From Candidatus Pantoea bituminis (GTDB taxonomy: Bacteria > Pseudomonadota > Gammaproteobacteria > Enterobacterales > Enterobacteriaceae), in assembly GCF_018842675.1 (NCBI RefSeq), contig NZ_JAGTWO010000004.1, positions 1,860,001 through 1,924,000 of the forward strand: a stretch of 64,000 nt of DNA, read 5' to 3'. Both the position numbers and the translations under genes were made by a program. Below the pieces are notes generated by a model that saw only the letters and a program-made list of their open reading frames with translations, made no database searches and was not told where the DNA came from. Shown here in pieces: positions 38,095 through 46,438 of the stretch. Numbering within the stretch: the stretch's first letter is position 1; each line of letters opens with the position of its first letter.

Positions 38095-39129
38095 TCAACC
38101 GCCACGTACTGAACCGCGCCATTTCACTTCTGCTTCATACATCCGGCTGTCACTCTGCTGTTCCGATCGCAGTAGAAGGGTGTGATCCTGCTGTTCAGCG
38201 TCAATCAGCCACTGCACCGCATCGCGGGCAAAGCGCTCCACAGGCTGCGCAAAGGTGGTGAGGTTATAGGATGACCAGCCCGCCTGCGTGATGTTGTCAT
38301 AGCCGACGATGCATAAATCTTCGGGGATTCTCAACGAGAAGCGATGGCGTGCTTCATCCATAAAACCACAAGCAATGAGATCGGTAACGCAGAAAACCGC
38401 ATCCGGACGCTTGTCGCGGGTCAGCAACCGATGCGCCAGGATCTGGCCGCTTTCATAAGAGGTCGTCCCAAAGCGTTCTACTGTGACCGGTAAGTTTGCT
38501 TTGTCTGCTGCGGCAAGGAAATCCTTTTCACGCTTCATCAGGCTGGGCGTTCCCGCCAGGGAATTAGCAAAAGCCAGGTGACGACATCCGGCGCGTAAGA
38601 AAGCCATCACTGCCATCTCAGCCGCAGAGCGTGAATCGAGATTAATACTCAACGAACCCGGCAGCGATTCATCGCGATTGATCAGCACCAAATGTTGTCC
38701 ATGCTTTGAACAGAGGCGGGTAATCGCGCTGTCGGGCATGCCGGAAAGAATAATCGAGGCATCAGCACGAAAATTAATTGCCTGCTGCAACGCGGCAGAA
38801 ACGCTGTCATCAGAGCGATCGGTATTAATTAACATGGCAATTTTGCCCGCTTCCTGCAGAAACTGGGTTAGCCAGCGCACCAGATTGGCACGATAGGGCG
38901 TATCAACCTCAGACGCGATCAAACAAACGATGCCGCTTCGATTGCGCACCAGCCCGCGCGCCAGATGATTGACGTGATACCCCAACTCCTCGGCGGCCTT
39001 CAAAACACGGGCGCGGGTCGCTTCAGAAACGCTGGCACCGGGTGTGTAGGTACGCGAAACGGCGGAGCGAGAAACGCCCGCGCGTTCCGCGACGTCCTGC
39101 GCGCTCACTACCCATTTGTCATTGTTCAT
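38095..39129 (-). CDS. LacI-family regulator of the AfuABC-phosphatase operon
   Basis: A 344-residue repressor. The N-terminal helix-turn-helix and hinge (VSAQDVAERAGVSRSAVSRT, then TRARVLKAAEELGYHVNHLA) and the periplasmic-binding-protein-like ligand domain (ADASIILSGMP, PDAVFCVTDLIACGFMDEA, DLCIVGYDN) are typical. It is divergent from the importer operon at 39359. Two similar 18-base palindromes in the shared region are its likely operators. The inducer is unknown; LacI proteins usually sense sugars. ATG 39129 is preferred over the one two codons earlier because of its spacing from GGAAATG. Confidence 0.87.
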   Translation of the reverse strand: MNNDKWVVSAQDVAERAGVSRSAVSRTYTPGASVSEATRARVLKAAEELGYHVNHLARGLVRNRSGIVCLIASEVDTPYRANLVRWLTQFLQEAGKIAMLINTDRSDDSVSAALQQAINFRADASIILSGMPDSAITRLCSKHGQHLVLINRDESLPGSLSINLDSRSAAEMAVMAFLRAGCRHLAFANSLAGTPSLMKREKDFLAAADKANLPVTVERFGTTSYESGQILAHRLLTRDKRPDAVFCVTDLIACGFMDEARHRFSLRIPEDLCIVGYDNITQAGWSSYNLTTFAQPVERFARDAVQWLIDAEQQDHTLLLRSEQQSDSRMYEAEVKWRGSVRGG

Positions 39130-39188
39130 CAACACATTTCCACCCGCAAAAGACTCGCCTGTTTAACGATGCAATAAGTCTGCCTCAG

Positions 39189-39206
39189 ATTGCAAAGCTG
39201 TGCAAA
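39189..39206. promoter_or_regulatory. Putative LacI-family operator, regulator-proximal
   Basis: ATTGCAAAGCTGTGCAAA shares 13 of 18 positions with the perfect palindrome at 39298-39315, including TTGCA and GTGCAAA. It lies 60 bases upstream of the regulator start and could give autoregulation or DNA looping with the other site (centres 109 bases apart). Confidence 0.6.
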
Positions 39207-39268
39207 AAACAATTTCACCATAATGTTTAATATTTGTGACAGCGCCTAACAATTGCACAACAAGCGGA

Positions 39269-39315
39269 TTGACAGCGTGTTGCCGCTTCTCTACTAATTT
39301 GCACACACGTGCAAA
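39269..39315 (+). promoter_or_regulatory. Promoter and operator of the AfuABC-phosphatase operon
   Basis: TTGACA at 39269-39274 is a perfect -35 box; after a 17-18 base spacer ACTAAT or TACTAA can serve as -10. Immediately downstream TTTGCACACACGTGCAAA at 39298-39315 is an inverted repeat with perfect seven-base arms, covering the likely start site. This is the classic position for LacI-type repression. Confidence 0.65.
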
Positions 39316-39358
39316 AAAGGTGCCAGTGAAGCACCACCCTACACATCAGGAGAACATC

Positions 39359-40387
39359 ATGCGTTACTCATCGCTCGCCGCCGTTCTGGTTTTAAGTAGC
39401 TCGACGCTGTCCTTTTCTGCCTATGCAGCCGGTAATCTCAATATGATTTGCTCCGCAGACGTGGTGGTTTGTGAGCAGATGACACGCATCTTCAGCCAGT
39501 CACATCCCGATATAAAAGTCAGTATGGTCAGGCTTTCAGCCGGTGAAGCCTATGCGCGTATCCGTAGCGAAGCTCGCAACCCGAGAACCGATATTTGGTG
39601 GGCGGGCACCGGCGATCCCCATATGCAGGCCGCAGAAGAGGGGTTGTCGCAGCCTTATAAGTCACCGTTATTAGACCAGCAGCAGGATTGGGCAAAAAAA
39701 CAGGCGGAGATTTCAAATTATCGCACCGTGGGCATTTATGCGGGCGCGTTAGGCTGGGGCTATAACACCAAATTATTGGCCGATAAAAAGCTTAAAGAGC
39801 CGAAGTGCTGGGCCGATCTGCTCGACCCCGCGTTCAAAGGTGAAATTCAGATTGCTAACCCGAACTCATCCGGCACCGCCTACAACACCCTGGCGACGCT
39901 GGTGCAGATCATGGGTGAAGACAAGGCGTTCGATTACCTGAAAAAACTCAACGCCAATATTTCGCAATATACCAAGTCAGGTTCTGCGCCGGTAAAAGCG
40001 GCGGCACGTGGCGAAACGACGATTGGTATTGTGTTTATGCATGATGCGGTGGCGATGCAGGTTGATGGGTTCCCGATTAAATCTGTCGCGCCCTGTGAAG
40101 GCACCGGTTATGAGATTGGCTCAATGTCGATCATCAAAGGCGCGCGTAATCTCGCCAGCGCCAAAATCTGGTATGACTGGGCACTCAGCGCCGAGGCGCA
40201 ATCACACATGAAAGAGGCAAAATCTTTCCAGCTACCGTCTAATCGCAGTGCTGAAATCTCGGAATACGCACCACGTTTTGAAAACATCAAGCTGATCGAT
40301 TACGACTTCAAAACCTACGGTGATTCAGCGAAGCGCAAAGCGCTGTTAGGACGCTGGGATAAAGAGATTGGATCCAGCGCACAGTAA
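39359..40387 (+). CDS. afuA: AfuA-type periplasmic binding protein
   Basis: A 342-residue secreted substrate-binding protein of the AfuA/FbpA family. The signal peptide ends near AYAAGN. VVVCEQMTRIFSQ, RTDIWWAGTGDPHMQAAEEG and YTKSGSAPVKAAARGETTIG match AfuA, long labelled ferric-iron binding but shown in Actinobacillus and Citrobacter to bind hexose phosphates. The tyrosine pair that binds iron in FbpA is not evident. ATG 39359 has AGGAGA upstream; the open frame begins earlier, inside the operator region. It leads the operon with two transporter genes and a phosphatase gene. Confidence 0.82.
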   Translation: MRYSSLAAVLVLSSSTLSFSAYAAGNLNMICSADVVVCEQMTRIFSQSHPDIKVSMVRLSAGEAYARIRSEARNPRTDIWWAGTGDPHMQAAEEGLSQPYKSPLLDQQQDWAKKQAEISNYRTVGIYAGALGWGYNTKLLADKKLKEPKCWADLLDPAFKGEIQIANPNSSGTAYNTLATLVQIMGEDKAFDYLKKLNANISQYTKSGSAPVKAAARGETTIGIVFMHDAVAMQVDGFPIKSVAPCEGTGYEIGSMSIIKGARNLASAKIWYDWALSAEAQSHMKEAKSFQLPSNRSAEISEYAPRFENIKLIDYDFKTYGDSAKRKALLGRWDKEIGSSAQ

Positions 40388-40467
40388 TGCTCCGGTGCGA
40401 CACGCCGAACACTGAACAGCGGTGGCCTGAGCCTGATTTCCGCTTCCTTACAGGGTCGAGGTAATTC

Positions 40468-42695
40468 ATGAATGCGTATAATCGCCGCTTAAGCGGCGTA
40501 CTGATCGCGGGCGCTATCGCGCTGACGTTGCTGCCGTGGTATAGCCTTGAAAATGGTTTTTTCGATGGCGGCTGGCTAACGACGTTATGGGGCGATGCTG
40601 CCAGCGCGCCCGCGCTATGGCAGATTGTTACGTTTGAACATCCGTGGCTGGCTATCGCAACCGGGCTATTTTTACTTTGCGGAGCCAGTTGCCTGTTGCC
40701 TTCAGGTCAGACGCGAAGTTTGCTGTTGCTGGGTCTGAGCGCAGTCGGCGTCGCTTATCTGGTTGTCGAGGGACACGCGATCGGTTACAGCGGCTGGAAC
40801 TGGATCTGGCTGGAAAATCTGCTTGGCCCGCTGGCGCAAGGCCAACCCGCAATGGGCGCAGGCGCGCTGCTGCTGCTGACCGTTTTTTTGCTTATTTTCT
40901 CGTTTGCGCTGGCTGAGCGTGGCGTACTGCGGGGCGATGCATTTGTCGTGGCATCCATTGTTTTGCTGGTGGCGCTGGTCACGACCTTTGTGCTGTATCC
41001 CGTGCTGAGCCTGTTTGTGGCCTCGGTGCAGGATATTGACGGCAGCTTTAAACCCGATGGCCTGATCAACAATATGCAAGATCCCTCAATCTGGAGCTTG
41101 TCATGTCTGGCTGGTGGCACCTGCGGCACCGCCTGGCGCACCTTGTGGCTGGCTCTGATGACCGCCAGCGGATCCACGTTGCTGGGATTGGCCTTTGCGC
41201 TGGCGGCCACGCGTACGCCGTTGCCGTGTAAAAAGCGCTGCGCATGCTGACCATTCTGCCCATCATCACGCCGCCATTTGTGATTGGTCTGGCGTTGATT
41301 CTGTTATTTGGCCGTTCGGGCGTCGTCACTGCGCATCTCGCCACGCTGTTTGGTATTGAACCCGGCCGCTGGTTATATGGCTTAACCGGTATCTGGATTG
41401 CGCAGGTGCTCTCCTTTACCCCCATTGCTTTTCTGGTACTGATTGGGGTGGTGGAGGGCGTCAGTCCTTCTCTGGAGGAAGCATCACAAACCTTACGCGC
41501 TAATCGTTGGCGCACCTTCAGCCGGGTTTCGCTGCCGCTGATGGCGCCGGGTCTGGCAAATGCCTTCTTAATTAGCTTTATCGAAAGCATGGCGGACTTT
41601 GGTAATCCGATGGTGTTGGGTGGCAGTCACGGCGTGCTTTCAACCGAGATTTTCTTCTCGGTTGTCGGTGCACAAAATGATCCGAGCCGCGCGGCGGTAC
41701 TGGCGATGATTCTGCTGGGCTTCACGCTGGCGGCATTCCTGATCCAGCGCCTGTGGCTGTCTGGCAAAAGCTTTGCCACCGTGACCGGCAAAGGTGATGG
41801 CGGCACACACGGTAAATTGCCCGCACCGGTACGTTACAGCGTGTATGGCCTGGTGATCCCTTGGGGCATTTTTACCCTGGTGATTTACGGCATGATCCTG
41901 ATCGGCGGGTTCGTGCAATCCTGGGGGCTCAATAATAATCTCACTCTCGATCACTATATTCACGCCTTCAGCGTCAGCGTCAGTGATGGCAGCCTGATAT
42001 GGAGCGGCGTGGCGTGGAACTCGTTCTGGACCACGCTGGAGATCGCCTTGATTGCTGCGCCGCTCACCGCCATTGTTGGCCTGCTTACCGCCTGGCTGAT
42101 TGTACGGCAGAAATTTGCGGGGCGGCAGACGTTTGAATTCATGTTGATGTTGAGCTTCGCCATCCCCGGCACCGTTATCGGCGTCAGCTACGTCATGGCT
42201 TACAACTTGCCGCCGCTGGAAATCACCGGCACCGCGATGATCCTGATTGCCTGCTTCGTCTTCCGCAATATGCCGGTCGGCGTGCGTGGTGGCATTGCGG
42301 CCATGAGCCAGCTCGATAAAAGTCTTGATGAAGCTTCATTAACTCTGGGTGCCAACAGTTTCCGCACCTTACGCAAAGTGGTGCTGCCGCTGCTCAAACC
42401 GGCAATCAGCGCGGCGCTGGTGTATGCCTTCGTGCGCGCCATCACCTCCATCAGTGCCGTGATTTTTCTGGTCAGCGCCCAATACAACATGGCGACGTCT
42501 TACATCGTCGGGCTGGTTGAAAACGGTGAGTATGGCGTCGCCATTGCTTATTCATCCGTGTTGATTGTGGTGATGTTAGTCATTATCGGCGCGTTTCAGC
42601 TGCTGGTGGGCGAACGCCGCTTACGTCGCAGCACCCGCAGCGTGGACGTTCCCACGCCGCCCCCTTCGGTATTAACTCAGGAGCGAATCGTATGA
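40468..42695 (+). CDS. afuB: AfuB-type double permease (one frameshift)
   Basis: About 742 residues after adding one A to the run at 41230-41234, which joins TRTPLPCKKA to LRMLTILPIITPPFV. It is a fused permease with two transport domains, each with the EAA loop: SPSLEEASQTLRANRWRTFS in the first and DKSLDEASLTLGANSFRTLR in the second. The N-terminal 190 residues add several extra membrane segments, as in AfuB. Its end overlaps the ATPase start by four bases. Confidence 0.82.
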
Positions 42696-43747
42696 TCTCA
42701 CCCGGATCGGTTGTTTTTGAACATGTCTCCAAACGCTTCGCCGGATTCACCGCGCTACCCGATCTCTCCTTAACGGTTGAGCCGGGTACGCTGGTCACGT
42801 TGCTGGGGCCTTCCGGCTGTGGGAAAACCACCACGTTGCGGCTGCTGGCCGGGCTGGAGCATCCCACCTCGGGCCGCATTTTGATTGGGGGTAAAGATGT
42901 TACGCAGTTGCCGGCCAACGAAAGGGATGTGGCGATGGTGTTTCAATCCTATGCGCTGTTTCCGCATATGAACGCCTTAGACAATGTCATGTATGGGCTG
43001 CTTTCCTCTGGGCTCACCAAGCGGGAAGCGCAGGATCGGGCGCGTGAAGGGTTGAAGCTGGTTGGGCTGGAGCATCAGGGAGAGCGGCTGCCCTCGGAGT
43101 TATCCGGTGGGCAACAGCAGCGTATCGCGGTGGCGCGAGCGTTGGTGCTGGAGCCGCAGGTGCTGTTACTGGATGAACCCTTATCCAACCTGGATGAACG
43201 GTTAAGAAGGCGAGTACGTACCGATATTCGTGATCTGCAACAGCGGCTGGGATTTACCGCTGTGTATGTGACGCACGATCAGGAAGAGGCGCTGGCGGTC
43301 TCTGACAAGATTATTGTCATGAAAGAAGGAGATATTGCTCAGCAGGGCGCGCCGGAAACGCTTTATCACTCGCCCAGCTCGGTCTTCATCGCTGATTTTA
43401 TGGGAGAAGCTAACATTGTGCCCTGTGAAGTCGAACAGCTGGAAGGCAGCGAGGCGCTGGTCAGGATTGGCAGCCAGCAATATCGCATACGTGGAGAGGG
43501 CGCGCAGAAAGGTGCTGCGCAGCTGGCGGTGCGGCCGCAATTTATTACGTTACGCGGTGAAGGTACGGGCGCATTAAAAGGCGAAATTACCCATAGCACC
43601 TGGCTTGGCAATCACATTGAATATGAAGTGCAAACCGAACTGGGTTCGCTGTTTATCGTCGATTCAATGATGGAGCAACGGCTGGCGTTATCGACCCGCG
43701 TTGCCGTGGATTTTAAACCGCAGGGTTTGGCCCTGATCGCGCGTTAA
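42692..43747 (+). CDS. afuC: AfuC-type ATP-binding protein
   Basis: A 351-residue ABC ATPase. Walker A GPSGCGKTTTLRLLAG, Q-loop MVFQSYALFPHMN, signature LSGGQQQRIAVARAL, Walker B VLLLDEPLSNLD and the H-loop VYVTHDQEEAL are complete. A C-terminal TOBE-like domain of about 100 residues follows. It powers the AfuA/AfuB importer. It overlaps the permease gene by four bases. Confidence 0.88.
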   Translation: MISPGSVVFEHVSKRFAGFTALPDLSLTVEPGTLVTLLGPSGCGKTTTLRLLAGLEHPTSGRILIGGKDVTQLPANERDVAMVFQSYALFPHMNALDNVMYGLLSSGLTKREAQDRAREGLKLVGLEHQGERLPSELSGGQQQRIAVARALVLEPQVLLLDEPLSNLDERLRRRVRTDIRDLQQRLGFTAVYVTHDQEEALAVSDKIIVMKEGDIAQQGAPETLYHSPSSVFIADFMGEANIVPCEVEQLEGSEALVRIGSQQYRIRGEGAQKGAAQLAVRPQFITLRGEGTGALKGEITHSTWLGNHIEYEVQTELGSLFIVDSMMEQRLALSTRVAVDFKPQGLALIAR

Positions 43748-43770
43748 CCGGTTAACTTCAAGGAGAACCT

Positions 43771-44567
43771 ATGGAACAGCAAAACAGTGAACTTTCCGCA
43801 CGTCTGGCGTTAGCGGAAGCCGTGGCGCGCAGCGGCGGCGCGGTTGCCTTAGATTATTTCAATCGCCGCGAAACGTTGGTGATAGAAACCAAGCATGATT
43901 TGCAGGATGTGGTGTCAATTGCCGATCGTGAAGTGGAGCAGCTGATCGCCGCCCGCATTAGGGACACGTTTCCCGACGATGGATTCCTCGGTGAAGAATA
44001 TGGATTGCAGCCGGGAAGCTCGGCGTATACGTGGGTGGTCGATCCGATCGATGGCACCAGCCCATTTTTGAATGGCATGCCGAACTGGTGCGTGTCAGTG
44101 GCGGTACTGCATGAAGGCGTGCCGGTGATCGGCGTGATTTTCGCGCCTTTTTATCAGGAGTGTTACGTGGCGGCGTTGGGCCAGGGCGCGACGTTGAATG
44201 GCCGCACATTACAGGTTGATGCTACGCGAACCTTACAAAATCATGTCACCGGTTTTGGGGCGAACAGTTATGTCAGCCCGGAAAAAGTGGGCGAAATCCT
44301 CGCGTCTCTGCTGGCTGCGGGGGTAATTTTATTCGCATCGGTTCGGGTGCGCTGATGCTGGCGTGGGTAGCGGCAGGACGCGTCGTTGGCTATTACGAAC
44401 CCTATATGCACGCCTGGGATTGTCTGGCGGGTTACTGTTTAGTGAAAGAGGCGGGCGGTTGGTATCATCCGTTTAATACCGAAGGCGAACGCCTCACTAA
44501 GGGTGCGCAGGTTTTAGCAGTGGCACCGGGCGCCGAAGCCGATTTACGGCGCATTGCCGGTCTCTGA
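43771..44567 (+). CDS. Inositol-monophosphatase-family phosphatase (one frameshift)
   Basis: About 265 residues after adding one G to the run at 44319-44323, which joins LLAAGG to NFIRIGSGALMLAWV. The magnesium-binding motifs of the family are seen: DGFLGEEYG (motif with Glu), then WVVDPIDGTSPFLNGMPNW, and HAWDCLAGYCLVKEAGG near the end. Relatives hydrolyse inositol phosphate, histidinol phosphate, sugar phosphates or PAP. It follows afuC by 23 bases, so it probably dephosphorylates the imported compound. The substrate is an inference. Confidence 0.83.
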
Positions 44568-44575
44568 CTCCTCGA

Positions 44576-44605
44576 CACCGCAGGCCGTTAACCCCGCCTG
44601 CGGTG
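44576..44605 (+). terminator. Hairpin terminator of the AfuABC-phosphatase operon
   Basis: CACCGCAGGC at 44576-44585 and GCCTGCGGTG at 44596-44605 form a perfect ten-base-pair stem seven bases after the stop codon, followed by TTCATT. The T run is weak. Confidence 0.7.
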
Positions 44606-44961
44606 TTCATTGACATCACCTTTGCGCCACTTCGATGCAAAGCGAGCATCTCTTCTGTAAAGCAGCCCCTCCAACGCCGTAAAGACAATTAACCCGCTGT
44701 GCGATCACCTCTCGCTTAAATCATTTATTAGTTCAACTAAATAGGCTCATAAATGAATAGGCATAATGGCTAGAAATATTTCTGTTAGGATTTTTATTAC
44801 ACATCCTTGGTGTGGTTTTTGTGCTGCACAGTAAAAAAAGCACGCGATATGCTGCGCAGAAAACAGGTAGACGACGAGAAGCTTCGCGGATTTTTTACTT
44901 TTAGCCGGTCGGTGTTTTACACCTTTATGGCCATTTCCCTTCACTGGAACAGGTAATCGCA
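44606..44961. other. Intergenic stretch before the Pao-type operon
   Basis: This 356-base region should contain the promoter of the molybdenum hydroxylase operon. It is AT-rich between about 44700 and 44830. I see no convincing operator, riboswitch or open frame. Confidence 0.5.
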
Positions 44962-45449
44962 ATGTCTGAGAAAATAACTCTTCAGTTGATGATCAACGAT
45001 GAGACGCAACACCTGACTATTGATCCAAGGGTAACGCTGTTGGATGCGCTGCGTGAGCATTTGCAATTAACCGGCACCAAAAAGGGTGCGATCAGGGTCA
45101 ATGTGGTGCTTGTACTGTGCACGTAAACGGGCAGCGCGTATTGAGTTGTTTGACGTTAGCGGCACAAGCGCAAGGCGGGAAAGTCACCACTATCGAAGGG
45201 CTGGCGGATAAACAGGGCAAACTGCATCCGGTGCAATCCTGCTTTATGGCTAATGATGCCTTCCAATGCGGTTACTGCACGCCGGGCCAAATCATGTCTG
45301 CCGTCGCCTGCATCAAAGAGGGCCACGCCGGTAGCGACGCTGAAATTCGCGAATATATGAGTGGCAATCTTTGCCGCTGTGGTGCGTACCCCCACATTGT
45401 TGAGGCGGTAAAACAGGCCGCAGCAGAAATGTCAGGGGATGCATCATGA
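44962..45449 (+). CDS. PaoA-like 2Fe-2S subunit without Tat signal (one frameshift)
   Basis: About 162 residues after adding one T at 45087, which restores TGTKKGCDQGQCGACTVHVNG. Four cysteines of the plant-type cluster and four of the second (CGYCTPGQIM, CRCGAYPHIVEAV) are present. It carries electrons from the molybdenum site to FAD in aldehyde-oxidoreductase-type hydroxylases. E. coli PaoA has a twin-arginine signal in front of this domain; here the protein starts at MSEKITLQLMINDE with none. Its end overlaps the FAD subunit by four bases. Confidence 0.82.
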
Positions 45450-46438
45450 ATGAGTTTATCTTTAAAACCCCCGCCTGCGCCGACGAAGCCGTTAAGCTCA
45501 ACGTGGCTGAATTCTCACGTTTTTTAGCCGGGGGGACCACGCTCCTCGACTTAATGAAATGCAATGTTGAAGCGCCGCCACAGCTGGTGGATATTTCCCG
45601 CTTAACCACGCTGCGCGACATCAATTTCAGTCACGATACGTTACGTGTGGGCGCCCTGGTTCGCATGAGCGAGCTGGCAGCAGATAAAGAGTGTCAGCGT
45701 CTGGCACCTGCTATCTATGAAAGCCTCTGGCAGGCAGCCTCACCGCAAATCCGTAATATGGCGACCATTAGCGGCAATTTACGGCAGCGTACGCGCTGCG
45801 GCTATTTCCGCGATCCCGCTACGTTCCCCGCGTGTAACAAGCGTCAACCCGGATCGGGCTGCTCGGCAATTGAAGGAATCAATCGCGGTCACGCTATTTT
45901 AGGTGCCAGCGAAGCGTGCGTGGCGGTTTATCCGGGTGATTTGGCCGTGGCGTTAACCGCTTTTCAGGCGCAGGTGATCCTCCGCAATAGCCAACAGCAG
46001 GAACGTCGTGTACCGGTTGAAAAGTTCTTTCTGCTACCACGCGACACGCCACATCAAGAACATGATATTGCCGCCGACGAGATGATCGTCGGCGTAGAGG
46101 TGCCTTTGTCTGCCGCGTTACGGCAGTCTCACTATTTGAAAGTGCGCGATCGCGCATCTTATGAATTTGCGGCGGCCAGCGCGGCGGTGGGCGTTGAGAT
46201 GCAAGGCGACATCATTAACGATGTGCACATTGCTATCGGCGGCGTGGCCACCAAACCCTGGCGTGCTTATGAAGTGGAAGATGCGTTGCGCGGTAAAGCC
46301 TTCAGTGAAGTGCTGATCCGTCAGGCATCCGAGTTGGCGGTGATTAACGCCAAAGCGCTGTCGCATAACCAAGCCAAAATTGTCCTGATTCCGCGCGTCA
46401 TCAGTCGGGCCTTATTAGCGGTAGGGAAGCCTTCATGA
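45446..46438 (+). CDS. PaoB-like FAD and 4Fe-4S subunit
   Basis: A 330-residue subunit. The FAD domain shows LAGGTTLLDLMKCN and IRNMATISGNL. An insert with four cysteines, TRCGYFRDP...PACNKRQPGSGCSA, corresponds to the extra 4Fe-4S cluster of E. coli PaoB and of 4-hydroxybenzoyl-CoA reductase. This places the enzyme near the periplasmic aldehyde oxidoreductase PaoABC rather than xanthine dehydrogenase. It overlaps both flanking genes by four bases. Confidence 0.85.
   Translation: MNEFIFKTPACADEAVKLNVAEFSRFLAGGTTLLDLMKCNVEAPPQLVDISRLTTLRDINFSHDTLRVGALVRMSELAADKECQRLAPAIYESLWQAASPQIRNMATISGNLRQRTRCGYFRDPATFPACNKRQPGSGCSAIEGINRGHAILGASEACVAVYPGDLAVALTAFQAQVILRNSQQQERRVPVEKFFLLPRDTPHQEHDIAADEMIVGVEVPLSAALRQSHYLKVRDRASYEFAAASAAVGVEMQGDIINDVHIAIGGVATKPWRAYEVEDALRGKAFSEVLIRQASELAVINAKALSHNQAKIVLIPRVISRALLAVGKPS

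Noticed and set aside
44810..44845. Sigma-54-like spacing before the PaoA-like gene
   Set aside because: GG and GC are ten bases apart but the rest of the -24 element does not match.
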